Shown here: positions 51,508-60,947 of the stretch, piece by piece
How positions within the stretch are numbered: position 1 is the first letter of the stretch
How the letters are laid out: every line of letters begins with the position of its first letter
Assembly (NCBI GenBank): GCA_951828235.1
Contig: OX639965.1
Location: 1,918,212 to 1,982,211, forward strand
Direction: 5' to 3'
Origin: an uncultured Gammaproteobacteria bacterium
GTDB lineage: Bacteria > Pseudomonadota > Gammaproteobacteria > Steroidobacterales > Foliamicaceae
DNA: 64,000 nucleotides
Translations under genes and position numbers: made by a program
Notes under the pieces: model-generated
The model's database searches: none
What the model saw: the letters and a program-made list of their open reading frames with translations, nothing else
Told to the model about the DNA's origin: nothing

Positions 51508-52680
51508 ATGCTGGATCGACCAACAGCACTCGCGGCGATCAGAACCGCTTTGGATCGTGCACCTGTGGTGGTGCTGGTGGGTCCGCGCCAGTGCGGCAAG
51601 ACGACTCTAGCGCGACAGTTTTTGGATCCCAACTCGGTAAATTACTTTGACCTGGAGTCCCCGGCCAGCCTGGGCCGACTGGATGAGCCGCTGACAGCGC
51701 TGGATTCTTTGCGCGGGTTGGTGATTATTGATGAAGTGCAGTTGCGGCCGGATCTCTTCCCTGTGCTTCGTGTGCTGGCGGATCGGAATCCTTCGCCAGC
51801 GAATTTCCTGATTCTCGGAAGTGCGTCGGGTGACCTCCTCCGCCAGACTTCGGAGAGCCTTGCCGGGCGCAGAGAGCGAGTGCAGCTGGGCGGCTTCGGA
51901 TTGTGCGAAGTCTGCAATCAGGCCGGCGGCGGGACGGAGACCCATAACAGGCTGTGGCGCAGGGGAGGGTTGCCTTCTTCGTATCTTGCGACGAGGGAGG
52001 AGGACAGCGTGGCCTGGCGGCGCGAATTCATTCAGGCGCTCCTTGAGCGTGATTTTCCGCAGTGGGGCGTTAGGGCGCCAGCCACCACGATGGGCCGGTT
52101 CTGGGCAATGTTGGCGCACTACCATGGCCAGACCTGGAATGCAGCGGAGCCAGCTCGCGCGATGGGCGCCCAACCATTGGCGATGCGTCGATATCTGGAC
52201 GCACTGACCGACGCGATGATGGTGCGCCAATTGCAGCCGTGGTTCGCCAACATCCGCAAACGGCAGGTAAAGGCGCCGAAGATATACATCCGTGATACGG
52301 GCCTTCTCCACCAACTGCTGGGAATCCGGGGAGAGAAGGACCTGCTGACTCATCCGAAGATGGGCGCTTCCTGGGAAGGGTTTGTGATTGAGCAGGTTTT
52401 GCTGGCGGAACCTCATGAAGAGGCGTTTTTCTGGGCGACGCACCAGGGAGCGGAAATCGATCTTGTCCTTCGGCGGGACGGCGCTCTTTATGGAATCGAA
52501 TGCAAGTTCGCCGACGCGCCGCGCATTACGCCGTCGATTCGCAATGCGCTCGCGGACGTGGGCTTGGCCCGGGTCGCGATCCTGTATCCAGGCAGCCGCC
52601 GGTTTGCCTTGTCCGGTCAGGTTGAGGTCGTACCCATTTCGGCTCTCGCAAGCGGCGAGCCTGTGTTCGCGGCTGGCTGA
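51508..52680 (+). CDS. AAA ATPase with DUF4143 (second copy)
   Basis: A 390-residue ATPase of the same family as 31461 but distant from it. Walker A GPRQCGKTTLARQFLD (about 25-40), Walker B GLVIIDEVQ, sensor FLILGSASGD. The DUF4143 part ends with GAEIDLVLRRDGALYGIECK, the D...E.K nuclease-like motif. The AT-rich leader (about 51455-51500) resembles that of the first copy. Function is unproven. Confidence 0.9.
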   Translation: MLDRPTALAAIRTALDRAPVVVLVGPRQCGKTTLARQFLDPNSVNYFDLESPASLGRLDEPLTALDSLRGLVIIDEVQLRPDLFPVLRVLADRNPSPANFLILGSASGDLLRQTSESLAGRRERVQLGGFGLCEVCNQAGGGTETHNRLWRRGGLPSSYLATREEDSVAWRREFIQALLERDFPQWGVRAPATTMGRFWAMLAHYHGQTWNAAEPARAMGAQPLAMRRYLDALTDAMMVRQLQPWFANIRKRQVKAPKIYIRDTGLLHQLLGIRGEKDLLTHPKMGASWEGFVIEQVLLAEPHEEAFFWATHQGAEIDLVLRRDGALYGIECKFADAPRITPSIRNALADVGLARVAILYPGSRRFALSGQVEVVPISALASGEPVFAAG

Positions 52681-52695
52681 GCCAGCGTCCGGCGC

Positions 52696-54360
52696 CTACA
52701 TTCCCGGCGTCGAGTCGCCCAGGCGCTGCTGCATCGCGGTGCAGGCGCCCACGGATTCATTTTCGGCCTGCTCCGCGCAGATCGCGGCGATGCCGCTGTC
52801 CAGCGCAGCCAGTGACAGCCCGGCATGGTGCTGGTCGCGCCAGGACTCCAGCGCGTCGACCAGCCATCCGAACGAGCGCAGATTGCGGTTTGCCAGCGCG
52901 TCCGGCTGCCCGTGCATTTCGGCCAGCACTTCTTCCGATACGCCGATGATGGCATCGGCGTTCTCCGGGGCCCACTCCGTCAGCGCGCGCACGTAGTTCG
53001 CGCCGTGCTGAAAGCGCGTGGCCGGGCCGCGCGCCTCCCGGAAATAGCGCTCCATCCAGCGCAAACCGCCTTCCGCGTCACCGGCGTCAAAGCTCAGCGA
53101 GGCCAGAGGCGACATGAAGTAATAGGGCTCCTCGGAAATCTCCAGCTCCTTTTCCAGCAGCGCCCGCGCCCGCTCAAGCTCCCCGGCGTCGCGTAGCAGG
53201 CTGTAGGCGTAGAAGATGAGGCTTTGGCGTTCCTGTTGGGTCTCGGCGGCGGCATCGGCCTGCTCGGCCGCGGCCAGAATGCGCTCAAGCAGGTCCGGCG
53301 AGGGCGCGGCGTCCGCATCATCGATACGCTCCAGCTCGAGCAGCAATCCCAGGGAAAAGATCGGTGCGGACTTGCTTCCGGTGGGATTGGCAAGCACCGC
53401 TTCGATCGCGCCGGTCAAGGCGCCGCGCAGCTCTTCCCGCTGCGCCGGGTCCGGCGCCAGCGCCGCAAAGGCGCCGGAGATCCCGTCGGAGAACATCATG
53501 AGATTGTCGAGATCGTGCTCTTCGGCTGCGAGCAGACTCAACATTTCCGCGTAATGGCCGGAATCCGGTGCTGTTGCGCCGGCGCCGATCGCTTCGGACA
53601 GCCGCAACGCCTGAACCCGCCGGGTCAGCGCGGGGTCGTCATCGGGCGTTTGGCCGGCAAGCTGGTCGAAAAGCGCCAGGTATTTTTCGGGCGCCAGCGT
53701 CCGGCGGTCTTCATACCAGGAGTGGTAGGCGAGCCGTCGATACTCGGCGCCGTCAAGCGCCCGCTCGCCGCGCAGGGCTACCTGCACGAGTTCGGTCACC
53801 GGCGCCAGGCCGGAGGAAGCGTCGTCCAGCGCCGCCATGAAGGACTCCGGCGTCAGCGTGCTGGGCAAGCGCGTCATCTGGCGTCCGGTGGAGTCGAACA
53901 CGATGAGCGTCGGGTAGCCCACCGCATCGTGCTTTTCTCCCCAGACCTGGGCGCGTTGCGTGTCGCCGTCCAGGTAAACGGCCACGAAGTCGCGCGTCCT
54001 GGCAATGAACTCCGGCTGCTGGAACAGGGTGCTCTTCATCAGGTTGCAGGGCGGGCACCAGACCGCGCCCCAATACAGAAACAGGGGCCTGGCGGAGCGC
54101 TCGGCCTCGGCGAAGGCCTCCTCCACTGTTCCGTCGTACCAGTCGATCGCCAGGTATTGGTCAATGTCGGCGCCTGCCTGGTCGGACGGCGCCTCGGTAG
54201 CCGGCTGGCACGCGGCCAGGCCGAGTCCGGTTGCAAGGGTGAGCGCGGTCAGGAATCCTGCGAGCGAGGGCTCCCCTGTTCTCGGCCCGGGCAGATCGCT
54301 GGCTCTTGCGGGGAGGGCGGGGACGCCCTCCCTCGCGGGCAGGCTTTCGAAGGTAAGCAT
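52696..54360 (-). CDS. Thioredoxin-like lipoprotein with helical repeats
   Basis: A 554-residue protein. ATG 54360 has GGGAG upstream. A lipobox-like LGLAAC follows a hydrophobic stretch (about 36-52), then a thioredoxin domain with WCPPC in GAVWCPPCNLMKSTLFQQ, the active-site dithiol, and the cis-Pro segment GYPTLIVFDSTG. Residues beyond about 200 are helical, TPR-like. Likely a periplasmic thiol reductase or isomerase tethered to a membrane. The first 35 residues include a stretch (SLPAREGVPALPARAS) encoded by a palindromic repeat, which lengthens the N-terminus ahead of the signal core. Confidence 0.8.
   Translation of the reverse strand: MLTFESLPAREGVPALPARASDLPGPRTGEPSLAGFLTALTLATGLGLAACQPATEAPSDQAGADIDQYLAIDWYDGTVEEAFAEAERSARPLFLYWGAVWCPPCNLMKSTLFQQPEFIARTRDFVAVYLDGDTQRAQVWGEKHDAVGYPTLIVFDSTGRQMTRLPSTLTPESFMAALDDASSGLAPVTELVQVALRGERALDGAEYRRLAYHSWYEDRRTLAPEKYLALFDQLAGQTPDDDPALTRRVQALRLSEAIGAGATAPDSGHYAEMLSLLAAEEHDLDNLMMFSDGISGAFAALAPDPAQREELRGALTGAIEAVLANPTGSKSAPIFSLGLLLELERIDDADAAPSPDLLERILAAAEQADAAAETQQERQSLIFYAYSLLRDAGELERARALLEKELEISEEPYYFMSPLASLSFDAGDAEGGLRWMERYFREARGPATRFQHGANYVRALTEWAPENADAIIGVSEEVLAEMHGQPDALANRNLRSFGWLVDALESWRDQHHAGLSLAALDSGIAAICAEQAENESVGACTAMQQRLGDSTPGM
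54313..54330. repeat. Short palindromic repeat, copy 5, inside a coding region
   Basis: GAGGGCGGGGACGCCCTC, the dispersed core in the other orientation with one extra G in the loop. It lies at codons 10-16 of the thioredoxin-like lipoprotein gene, before the hydrophobic signal core. Confidence 0.7.
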
Positions 54361-54514
54361 GGTGAAACTCCCGTAACGGAACGCGCGGCCGGCTGCCACG
54401 TTTCCGACTATTCCTTCGAGTGTAGCAGTACGACTCAAGGCATTCGGCCGGGGTTTTTGCTAACATTTCCAGATCCCGGCCCGACCGGCTTGCTGAATCA
54501 CACAGGACACCCGC

Positions 54515-55312
54515 ATGGCGCAATTCCTGCTGCCCAGGAACTCCCGAGTAAGGCGCGGGCGGCATCACGCACCGCCGGACGGCTCCCCGGCCAACGGCGA
54601 GCGCCGTATCCGCCGCTTCAAGGTCTACCGCTACGATCCGGATTCGGGCGAGAACCCGCGGGTCGACACCTATGACGTGGACATGAACGACTGCGCGCCG
54701 ATGGTGCTGGATGCGCTGATCCAGATCAAGGACGAGGTCGATTCCACACTGACCTTCCGCCGCTCCTGCCGCGAGGGCATCTGCGGTTCCTGCGCCATGA
54801 ACATCAACGGAATCAATACCCTGGCTTGCACCCAGGCGGTCAGCGACCTCAAGGGCGACGTGGCGGTGTATCCGCTGCCGCACCTGCCGGTGGTCAAGGA
54901 CCTGGTTCCGGACCTGACTCATTTCTACGCCCAGTACGCGTCGGTGGAGCCGTGGCTCAAGACCAGGACCCCTCCGCCGCCGGATCGCGAGCGGCTGCAA
55001 TCGCACGAGGACCAGGAGAAAATCAACTCGCCCGCCGCCTGCATTCTGTGCGCCTGCTGTTCCACCAGTTGCCCCAGCTACTGGTGGAACGGCGACCGGT
55101 ACCTGGGACCCGCCGCATTGCTTGCCGCCTACCGCTGGCTGGAGGACAGCCGCGACGAGGCCGCCGGCGAGCGGCTGGACCAGCTCGAAGATCCGTTCAA
55201 GCTGTACCGCTGCCACACGATCATGAATTGCGCCGAGGCCTGCCCCAAGGACCTCAACCCGGCGCGGGCCATCGCGGAGACCAAGAAAAAGCTGTTGGAG
55301 CGGCGCGCCTGA
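54515..55312 (+). CDS. sdhB: Succinate dehydrogenase iron-sulfur subunit
   Basis: A 265-residue subunit passing electrons from FAD to quinone. Ferredoxin-type 2Fe-2S cysteines: [21 protein letters not shown]. The C-terminal domain holds the 4Fe-4S and 3Fe-4S ligands in [16 protein letters not shown] and [17 protein letters not shown]. The first 30 residues are basic and longer than usual. Separated from sdhCDA by about 9.8 kb, then followed by sdhE after 13 bases. Confidence 0.97.
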   Translation: MAQFLLPRNSRVRRGRHHAPPDGSPANGERRIRRFKVYRYDPDSGENPRVDTYDVDMNDCAPMVLDALIQIKDEVDSTLTFRRSCREGICGSCAMNINGINTLACTQAVSDLKGDVAVYPLPHLPVVKDLVPDLTHFYAQYASVEPWLKTRTPPPPDRERLQSHEDQEKINSPAACILCACCSTSCPSYWWNGDRYLGPAALLAAYRWLEDSRDEAAGERLDQLEDPFKLYRCHTIMNCAEACPKDLNPARAIAETKKKLLERRA

Positions 55313-55325
55313 ACGAGGGCGGGTC

Positions 55326-55562
55326 GTGAGCCGGGTAGCCAGACTGCGATGGCGCTGCCGCCGCGGGCGCCGCGAACTGGATCTTCTGCTTCAGCGCTAC
55401 CTCAGCGATCGTTACGAGCATGCCGACGCTGGCGAACGGGCGGGCTTCGAAGCGCTGCTTGAACGCAGTGACCCGGAACTGGAGGACCTGCTGACCGGAC
55501 GCCTTGCGCCAGGGTCGCCGGAGCAGGCGCGCGTGATTGAGCGGATTCGCGGCCACGATTGA
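55326..55562 (+). CDS. sdhE: Succinate dehydrogenase FAD assembly factor SdhE
   Basis: A 78-residue helical protein (GTG start) with the RGRRELDLLLQRYL segment, equivalent to the conserved RGxxExD motif of SdhE/Sdh5, which helps FAD attach covalently to SdhA. Length and position after sdhB fit. The next gene overlaps its end. Confidence 0.88.
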   Translation: MSRVARLRWRCRRGRRELDLLLQRYLSDRYEHADAGERAGFEALLERSDPELEDLLTGRLAPGSPEQARVIERIRGHD

Positions 55563-55983
55563 GATTCGCTCTGCGCGGCCGGCCTGGGCCGTCCCGGCTC
55601 TCGCAGCCGGGCTTCTGCTGGCGGTCGCCGCAGTGCTGATCGCGGATATGCCGGTCTGGCTGCGCCTTCTTCTGGCGGCGGGCGTTACACCGGGCGCGGC
55701 CTTCAACTGGCGCCGCATCCACAACGGCGCGATTGCGCCGGGAATCGAAGCGCTGTGGCTTACGCCCTCGGGCGACTGGCGACTGGTACTGGACACCGGC
55801 GAAATCGACAAGGCCGAATTGCTGCATCGGCGCGGTTTCGTTTCCCGGCGCCTGGTCGGGCTTACGGTGCGCCGCGTTGCCGCGAGGCGGCGCCGGAATG
55901 CACGGTTGCGGGTGTGGCTGACTCCCGCAATGCTTGGCGAACGGGACTGGCGGCTGCTGCAGGTCCGGTTGCGGAATCCCTAG
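55537..55983 (+). CDS. YgfX-like membrane protein
   Basis: A small protein of about 148 residues with two adjacent membrane helices (VPALAAGLLLAVAAVLIADM; LRLLLAAGVTPGAAF) followed by a basic soluble part. In gammaproteobacteria the gene after sdhE commonly encodes YgfX/CptA. Sequence resemblance is limited, so the call leans on order and topology. The start is uncertain: TTG 55537 overlaps sdhE by 26 bases. Confidence 0.55.
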   Translation: MSGFAATIEIRSARPAWAVPALAAGLLLAVAAVLIADMPVWLRLLLAAGVTPGAAFNWRRIHNGAIAPGIEALWLTPSGDWRLVLDTGEIDKAELLHRRGFVSRRLVGLTVRRVAARRRRNARLRVWLTPAMLGERDWRLLQVRLRNP

Positions 55984-56046
55984 GCAGCGTATTGGCCGGA
56001 GCGCGGGACGCCCTGGTTCCCGTTGCGCGGGTAAAATCGCGGGCCT

Positions 56047-56826
56047 ATGGAAATTTGGCTGGTTGGAATAACGGGCCTGGCTCTGGTTTTGTGGGCAATA
56101 GACCGCTTTGTCCTGACGCCACGCGCCAGGCGCATGGCTGGAGCGGATGGAGCAGGCGGAGAAATGCCGCCGAAGTCGAAGATCTTCGAATACGCCGCTG
56201 CGTTTCTCCCGGTGCTGCTGGTAGTGTTGTGCATACGCTCGTTCCTCTACGAGCCTTACCGCATCCCCTCGGGTTCGATGCAGCCGACGCTGGAAATCGG
56301 AGATTTCATTTTCGTCAACAAGTTCGCTTATGGGCTTCGTCTGCCTGTCACCAACACCACCATCGTCGAACTGGGAAGACCGGAACGCGGAGATGTAGTG
56401 GTGTTCAAGCTGCCCTCCGATCCGCGGGCCAACTTCATCAAGCGCATGGTCGGGTTGCCGGGCGATGTCATCGAGTATCGGGGCAAGCGGCTTCACATCA
56501 ACGGCGAACCCATCGAGGTGAGCGAGCCGGTTCCGCTGAGCCCGGCGTCGCCGTACTCCGTGCGCAAGGCGGTGGAGGTGCTGGGCGAGGCCAGCCATGA
56601 TATTCATTTCATGCCCGGACGGATCAGCAGGGAAGGCAGTTTCAGGGTTCCCGCGGGGCATTATTTCGTGATGGGGGACAACCGGGACAACAGCAGGGAC
56701 AGCCGCTACCCGGGGGTCGGCTATATTCCGGAGGATCGCCTTGTAGGCCGCGCTGAGCGCATCTGGTTCAATTGGGAAATTGGCAGCATGCCCGAATGGG
56801 GCCGTATCGGCGACGCGATTAATTGA
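56047..56826 (+). CDS. lepB: Signal peptidase I
   Basis: A 259-residue inner-membrane serine protease that removes signal peptides. Two N-terminal membrane segments, then the Ser nucleophile in YRIPSGSMQPTLEIGD, the general-base Lys in FIKRMVGLPGDVIEYRG, and HYFVMGDNRDNSRDSRY. Length and motif order are standard. It precedes rnc-era-recO. Confidence 0.96.
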   Translation: MEIWLVGITGLALVLWAIDRFVLTPRARRMAGADGAGGEMPPKSKIFEYAAAFLPVLLVVLCIRSFLYEPYRIPSGSMQPTLEIGDFIFVNKFAYGLRLPVTNTTIVELGRPERGDVVVFKLPSDPRANFIKRMVGLPGDVIEYRGKRLHINGEPIEVSEPVPLSPASPYSVRKAVEVLGEASHDIHFMPGRISREGSFRVPAGHYFVMGDNRDNSRDSRYPGVGYIPEDRLVGRAERIWFNWEIGSMPEWGRIGDAIN

Positions 56827-56867
56827 CCGGCGGCCGGCAGCTTTCCCGGTGGGCCGGCCGAACGCCA

Positions 56868-57554
56868 GTGCCGTCTCAAGTTCATATTGCCGCATCAGAG
56901 CTTGAGACGGCACTAGGGCATTCCTTTGCCCGTCCTGAGTTGCTGAGCCAGGCGCTGACCCATCCCAGCGCGGACGAACGGAACAACCGGCGCCTCGAGT
57001 ACCTCGGCGACGCCGTGCTGGAACTGGTTGCCTCGGACTACCTTTACAGGAGCCAAGAGGAAGCCCTGGAGGGCGGACTGACCCAGTTGCGGCAGCGCCT
57101 CGTTCAAAGGGCCACGCTGGCCTCCGTCGCCAGGGACGTGGATCTTGGGCGTTTCCTGCGCTACAAGGGCGCCGATCTGGCGCCGGACGCACCGGCGCAT
57201 GAAGCCATGCTGGCGGATGCGCTGGAGGCGGTTTTCGCCGCCGTCTGGCTGGACGGCGGGATAGGGCCGGCCGCGGCGGTGTTCGAGAAGCTGTTTGCGC
57301 AGCGGCTGAAAACGGTCGCGGACTTGCCTCGCGACGCCAAGAGCGTGCTCCAGGAGTACCTGCAGGGGCGCGGGTTCAAGCCGCCGCAATATCACCTGGC
57401 CGGTTCCCGCGACGATCCCCAGACGCCGTTCTTCCGCACGATGTGCAAGGTGCCGGAGCTTTCCCTGAGCGCCGAAGGCGAAGGACGAACGATACAGGCG
57501 TCGGAAGTCGAGGCGGCGGCAGCGGTGCTGGCCGCGGTAGGCGAGTCGCCATGA
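56868..57554 (+). CDS. rnc: Ribonuclease III
   Basis: A 228-residue dsRNA endonuclease. The RNase III signature RRLEYLGDAVLELVASDYLY carries the metal-binding residues; APAHEAMLADALEAVFAAVW is the second part of the site. The C-terminal dsRBD spans about 155-225 (DAKSVLQEYLQGRGF). GTG 56868 is chosen to match family length; TTG 56823 overlapping the lepB stop (TTGA) is the alternative. era overlaps by ATGA. Confidence 0.93.
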   Translation: MPSQVHIAASELETALGHSFARPELLSQALTHPSADERNNRRLEYLGDAVLELVASDYLYRSQEEALEGGLTQLRQRLVQRATLASVARDVDLGRFLRYKGADLAPDAPAHEAMLADALEAVFAAVWLDGGIGPAAAVFEKLFAQRLKTVADLPRDAKSVLQEYLQGRGFKPPQYHLAGSRDDPQTPFFRTMCKVPELSLSAEGEGRTIQASEVEAAAAVLAAVGESP

Positions 57555-58420
57555 GTTTCCGCGCCGGGCTGGCGCCCATCATCGGCCGGCCCAACGTGGG
57601 CAAGTCCACATTGCTGAACCGCCTGCTCAAGGAAAAGGTCAGCATTGCAACGCGCAAGCCGCAGACCACCCGGCACGCGATTACGGGCGTGCGGCACACG
57701 GATGAGTCCCAGCTCGTGCTGGTGGATACGCCCGGGCTGCACGCGCCCGGCGCCCGGCTGCTAACGCGCAGCATGAACCGCGCCGCGCTGGGTTCGGTGG
57801 CCGGCGCCGACGTCGTTCTCATGATGGTCGAGGCGGGCCGATGGCTGGCGGGCGACAGTCAGGTGCTGGAGGAAGTCAGGAAATCCGGATTGAAATGCAT
57901 ACTGCTGGTCAACAAGATCGATCGCCTCAAGCGGCGCGAAGATCTCTTTCCGTTTCTTGAGGAATGCGCCGCAAAGGGCGATTTTGCGGAACTCGTGCCG
58001 ATCTCGGCGCTGCGCGGGGACAACCTGGACCGGCTGGGCGAGGTCGTCGCGGAGCATCTTCCCGAGGGCGATCCGCTGTATCCGCCCGAAGCCGTGACCG
58101 ACCGCGACCTGGGTTTCCGGATTGCCGAGATGCTGCGCGAGAAACTGACGCTGAATACGCATCGCGAGGTGCCGTACGACCTGGATGTAGCCGTGACGTC
58201 CCTGGAAACGCGGGGCAGGGCGGTGGTGGCGGAACTCGAAGTGCGGGTCAACCGGGCCTCGCAGCGCGGTATCGTGATCGGCCGCGGCGGCCTGCGTCTG
58301 AAAGCGGCGGGACGGCAGGCGCGAATGGAGCTGCAGCGTATCTTCAAGCGCCCTTTCCACCTGCGCGCCCAGGTGCGGGTGCGCAAGAACTGGTTCAATG
58401 ACCCGCGGTACTGCCGATGA
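57551..58420 (+). CDS. era: GTPase Era
   Basis: A 289-residue GTPase for 16S rRNA maturation. G1 GRPNVGKSTLLN, G3 DTPG, G4 NKID, then a KH domain with RGIVIGRGGLRLKAAGRQAR binding the 3' end of 16S rRNA. ATG 57551 overlaps the rnc stop, and the gene overlaps recO by ATGA. Confidence 0.96.
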   Translation: MSFRAGLAPIIGRPNVGKSTLLNRLLKEKVSIATRKPQTTRHAITGVRHTDESQLVLVDTPGLHAPGARLLTRSMNRAALGSVAGADVVLMMVEAGRWLAGDSQVLEEVRKSGLKCILLVNKIDRLKRREDLFPFLEECAAKGDFAELVPISALRGDNLDRLGEVVAEHLPEGDPLYPPEAVTDRDLGFRIAEMLREKLTLNTHREVPYDLDVAVTSLETRGRAVVAELEVRVNRASQRGIVIGRGGLRLKAAGRQARMELQRIFKRPFHLRAQVRVRKNWFNDPRYCR

Positions 58421-59145
58421 ACACGGTTCGGCGCGTGGAACTGGCCGAAGCCTGGGTTCTGCACAGCCGGCCGTTTAGCGAAACGAGCCTGATCGTGGAG
58501 GCCTTCTCAAGAGATTTCGGCCGTATGGGCCTGGTCGCGAGGGGCGGCCGCAGACCGCGTTCGCGGCTGGCGCTCGCGGCGCTGCCCTTCCGGCTGCTGC
58601 TGCTTTCCTGGACCGGCAGAGGGGAACTGGCAACCCTGATCGCCGTGGAAAGCGCGCCGCACAATTCTCCAATGGCACCTCCCGCCGGCGAGAAGCTTCT
58701 TGCCGGCATGTACCTGAACGAACTGTTGCTGCGCCTGACCCGACGCGAAGATCCTCACCCGGAATTGTTCGACCACTACACGCTGGCGCTGGGCGACCTG
58801 TGCGCGGCCGGTCCGATGGAGCCGGCGCTGCGGCGCTTTGAACTGGATCTCCTGGTCTCGCTGGGCTTCGGGCTGAATCTTGAGCGCGACATCGAGGGCC
58901 GGGCACTGGCCCCGGAGGCGGCCTATTGCTATCGTATGGAACAGGGCGCGGAGGCATTGCCGAACGGCGCGCGGACCGGTGCAGCGATGAATTTTTCCGG
59001 CGCCGAACTCCTGGGCATTGCGCGCGGGGACTGGGGCAGCCGGGACGTGCGCCTGGCGGCAAGCCGGCTGCTGAGAACGGCGATCGATTTCTACCTGGAG
59101 GGGAAGCCGCTGAACACGCGCAAGGTGTTCGCGGCCATGCAATGA
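58417..59145 (+). CDS. recO: DNA repair protein RecO
   Basis: A 242-residue RecFOR-pathway mediator. The OB-fold N-terminus reads VLHSRPFSETSLIVEAFSRD and FGRMGLVARGGRRPRS; the helical C-terminal half contains FELDLLVSLGFGLNL. The zinc-binding cysteines of some RecO are absent, as in many gammaproteobacteria. It overlaps mutL by ATGA, a direct junction of two usually separate operons. Confidence 0.92.
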   Translation: MNTVRRVELAEAWVLHSRPFSETSLIVEAFSRDFGRMGLVARGGRRPRSRLALAALPFRLLLLSWTGRGELATLIAVESAPHNSPMAPPAGEKLLAGMYLNELLLRLTRREDPHPELFDHYTLALGDLCAAGPMEPALRRFELDLLVSLGFGLNLERDIEGRALAPEAAYCYRMEQGAEALPNGARTGAAMNFSGAELLGIARGDWGSRDVRLAASRLLRTAIDFYLEGKPLNTRKVFAAMQ

Positions 59146-60941
59146 CGATTCAATTGCTGCCGGACCACCTGGTCAACCAGATTGCCGCCGGCGAGGTGGT
59201 GGAGCGCCCCGCCTCGGTGGTCAAGGAACTGGTCGAGAACAGCCTGGACGCAGGCGCGGGACGGGTCGTGGTGCAGGTGGAGAAGGGCGGCTCGCGGCTG
59301 TGCCGCGTGCGCGACGACGGGGTGGGTATCGCAGCGGCGGAACTGGGGGTCGCGCTCACGCGCCACGCCACCAGCAAGATCGCCAGCCTGGAAGAGCTTC
59401 GAACCGTCGCGACGCTGGGGTTTCGCGGCGAAGCGCTGCCCAGTATTGCCGCCGTGGCGAGGCTGACACTAACCTCGCGCGTGGCCGGTGAGCGCAGCGG
59501 CTGGACGGTGAGCAGTTCGGGCGGCAGCACGTCGGAGCCGCAGCCCGCGGCGCATCCGCAGGGCAGCACGGTTGAAGTGCGCGACCTGTTCTACAACACG
59601 CCGGCGCGGCGCAGTTTTCTGCGCAAACCGGTCACCGAAACGAGACACATCGACCGGGCGCTCCTGCGAATGGCCCTGAGTCGTCATTCCACGGGCATGC
59701 GCTACGAAAAGGACGGACGCCTGAGCTACGACCTTCCGCCGGCGCGAAATCGCGAGCTGGAGGAGAAACGGATTGCGAAGCTGCTGGGCCCGCAATTCAT
59801 CGAACACGCCTTGTACTTCGAGGAACAGCGCCACGGCATACACCTGCGCGGGTGGCTGGCGCGCCCGAAATACTCCCGCAGCCAGGGCGATATGCAGCAC
59901 CTGTTCCTGAACGGGCGGGCGATATTCGACCGCACGGTGGCGCACGCCGTGCGTCAGGCTTATGAGGACGTGATGTTTCACGGCCGTCATCCGGCCTGGC
60001 TGCTGCACCTGGAAATGGATCCCGCGCAGGTGGATGTCAACGCGCATCCGGCCAAGCTCGAAGTGCGCTTTCGCGAAGGGCGCAAGGTTCATGACGTTGT
60101 GCGGCGCACCCTGGAGGCCGTGCTGGCGGGAACCCGGCCCGGCAAAGAGGCCGGGGAGGACGCGACGGAGCATGGACAGGGTGGAGCTGTCTTGCGCGGA
60201 CCGGCGGCGCGCGCCGGCGTCGGACCGGGCAAGGCCGGAACGCTGGCCGCCCTGCTTGGCGCTTCGCCCCTCCCGCTGGGCCCCGGCCACGCCCACGCGC
60301 CCGTGCGCGAGCCCCGGTCAGGGGAGCCCGAGGGGGAAATCCCGCCCCTGGGCTATGCGCTGGCCCAACTGGCCGGCATCTATATCCTCGCGGAGAACAG
60401 CGAGGGCCTGATCATCGTGGACGCGCACGCGGCCCACGAGCGGGTGGTCTACGAGCGGATGAAGGCCCAGCTCGACGACCAGGGTCTGGGGGCGCAGTTG
60501 TTGCTCGAGCCGGTCCGTTTGCGGGTTGGCCGCGAGGACATGGCCGTGGCCGGGCAGCAGCGCGAAACCTGGAAGCGGCTGGGTTTTGTGGTGGACCAGG
60601 TGGGACCGGAGACGCTGGCGGTGCGGGAGGTTCCGGCGCTGCTCGCGGGCGGGGACGCCGAGGCCATGCTCCGCGACCTGCTTTCGGGTGCGCAGGCGCG
60701 TGAGGAGGCGGAGAGCGAGGACTCGGCAGAGGAACTTACGGGGCGGATTCACCATATCCTCGCGACGATGGCCTGCCACACTTCGGTGCGGGCCAACCGG
60801 CGGCTCACGCTTGAGGAAATGAACGCGCTGCTGCGTGACATGGAGAAGACGCCGCGCGCGGACCAATGCAACCACGGCCGGCCGACGTGGCGGGCCTTCC
60901 GCATCCAGGAACTGGACCGCCTGTTCCTTCGCGGCCAATAG
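59142..60941 (+). CDS. mutL: DNA mismatch repair protein MutL
   Basis: A 599-residue protein. The GHKL ATPase N-terminus has AAGEVVERPASVVKELVEN, LTRHATSKI and FRGEALPSIA. The C-terminal domain carries DAHAAHERVVYE, the DxHA(x)2E(x)4E endonuclease motif, so this is probably a nicking MutL of the kind found with bacteria lacking MutH. ATG 59142 overlaps recO. Confidence 0.96.
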   Translation: MTIQLLPDHLVNQIAAGEVVERPASVVKELVENSLDAGAGRVVVQVEKGGSRLCRVRDDGVGIAAAELGVALTRHATSKIASLEELRTVATLGFRGEALPSIAAVARLTLTSRVAGERSGWTVSSSGGSTSEPQPAAHPQGSTVEVRDLFYNTPARRSFLRKPVTETRHIDRALLRMALSRHSTGMRYEKDGRLSYDLPPARNRELEEKRIAKLLGPQFIEHALYFEEQRHGIHLRGWLARPKYSRSQGDMQHLFLNGRAIFDRTVAHAVRQAYEDVMFHGRHPAWLLHLEMDPAQVDVNAHPAKLEVRFREGRKVHDVVRRTLEAVLAGTRPGKEAGEDATEHGQGGAVLRGPAARAGVGPGKAGTLAALLGASPLPLGPGHAHAPVREPRSGEPEGEIPPLGYALAQLAGIYILAENSEGLIIVDAHAAHERVVYERMKAQLDDQGLGAQLLLEPVRLRVGREDMAVAGQQRETWKRLGFVVDQVGPETLAVREVPALLAGGDAEAMLRDLLSGAQAREEAESEDSAEELTGRIHHILATMACHTSVRANRRLTLEEMNALLRDMEKTPRADQCNHGRPTWRAFRIQELDRLFLRGQ

Positions 60942-60947
60942 CGGGCA

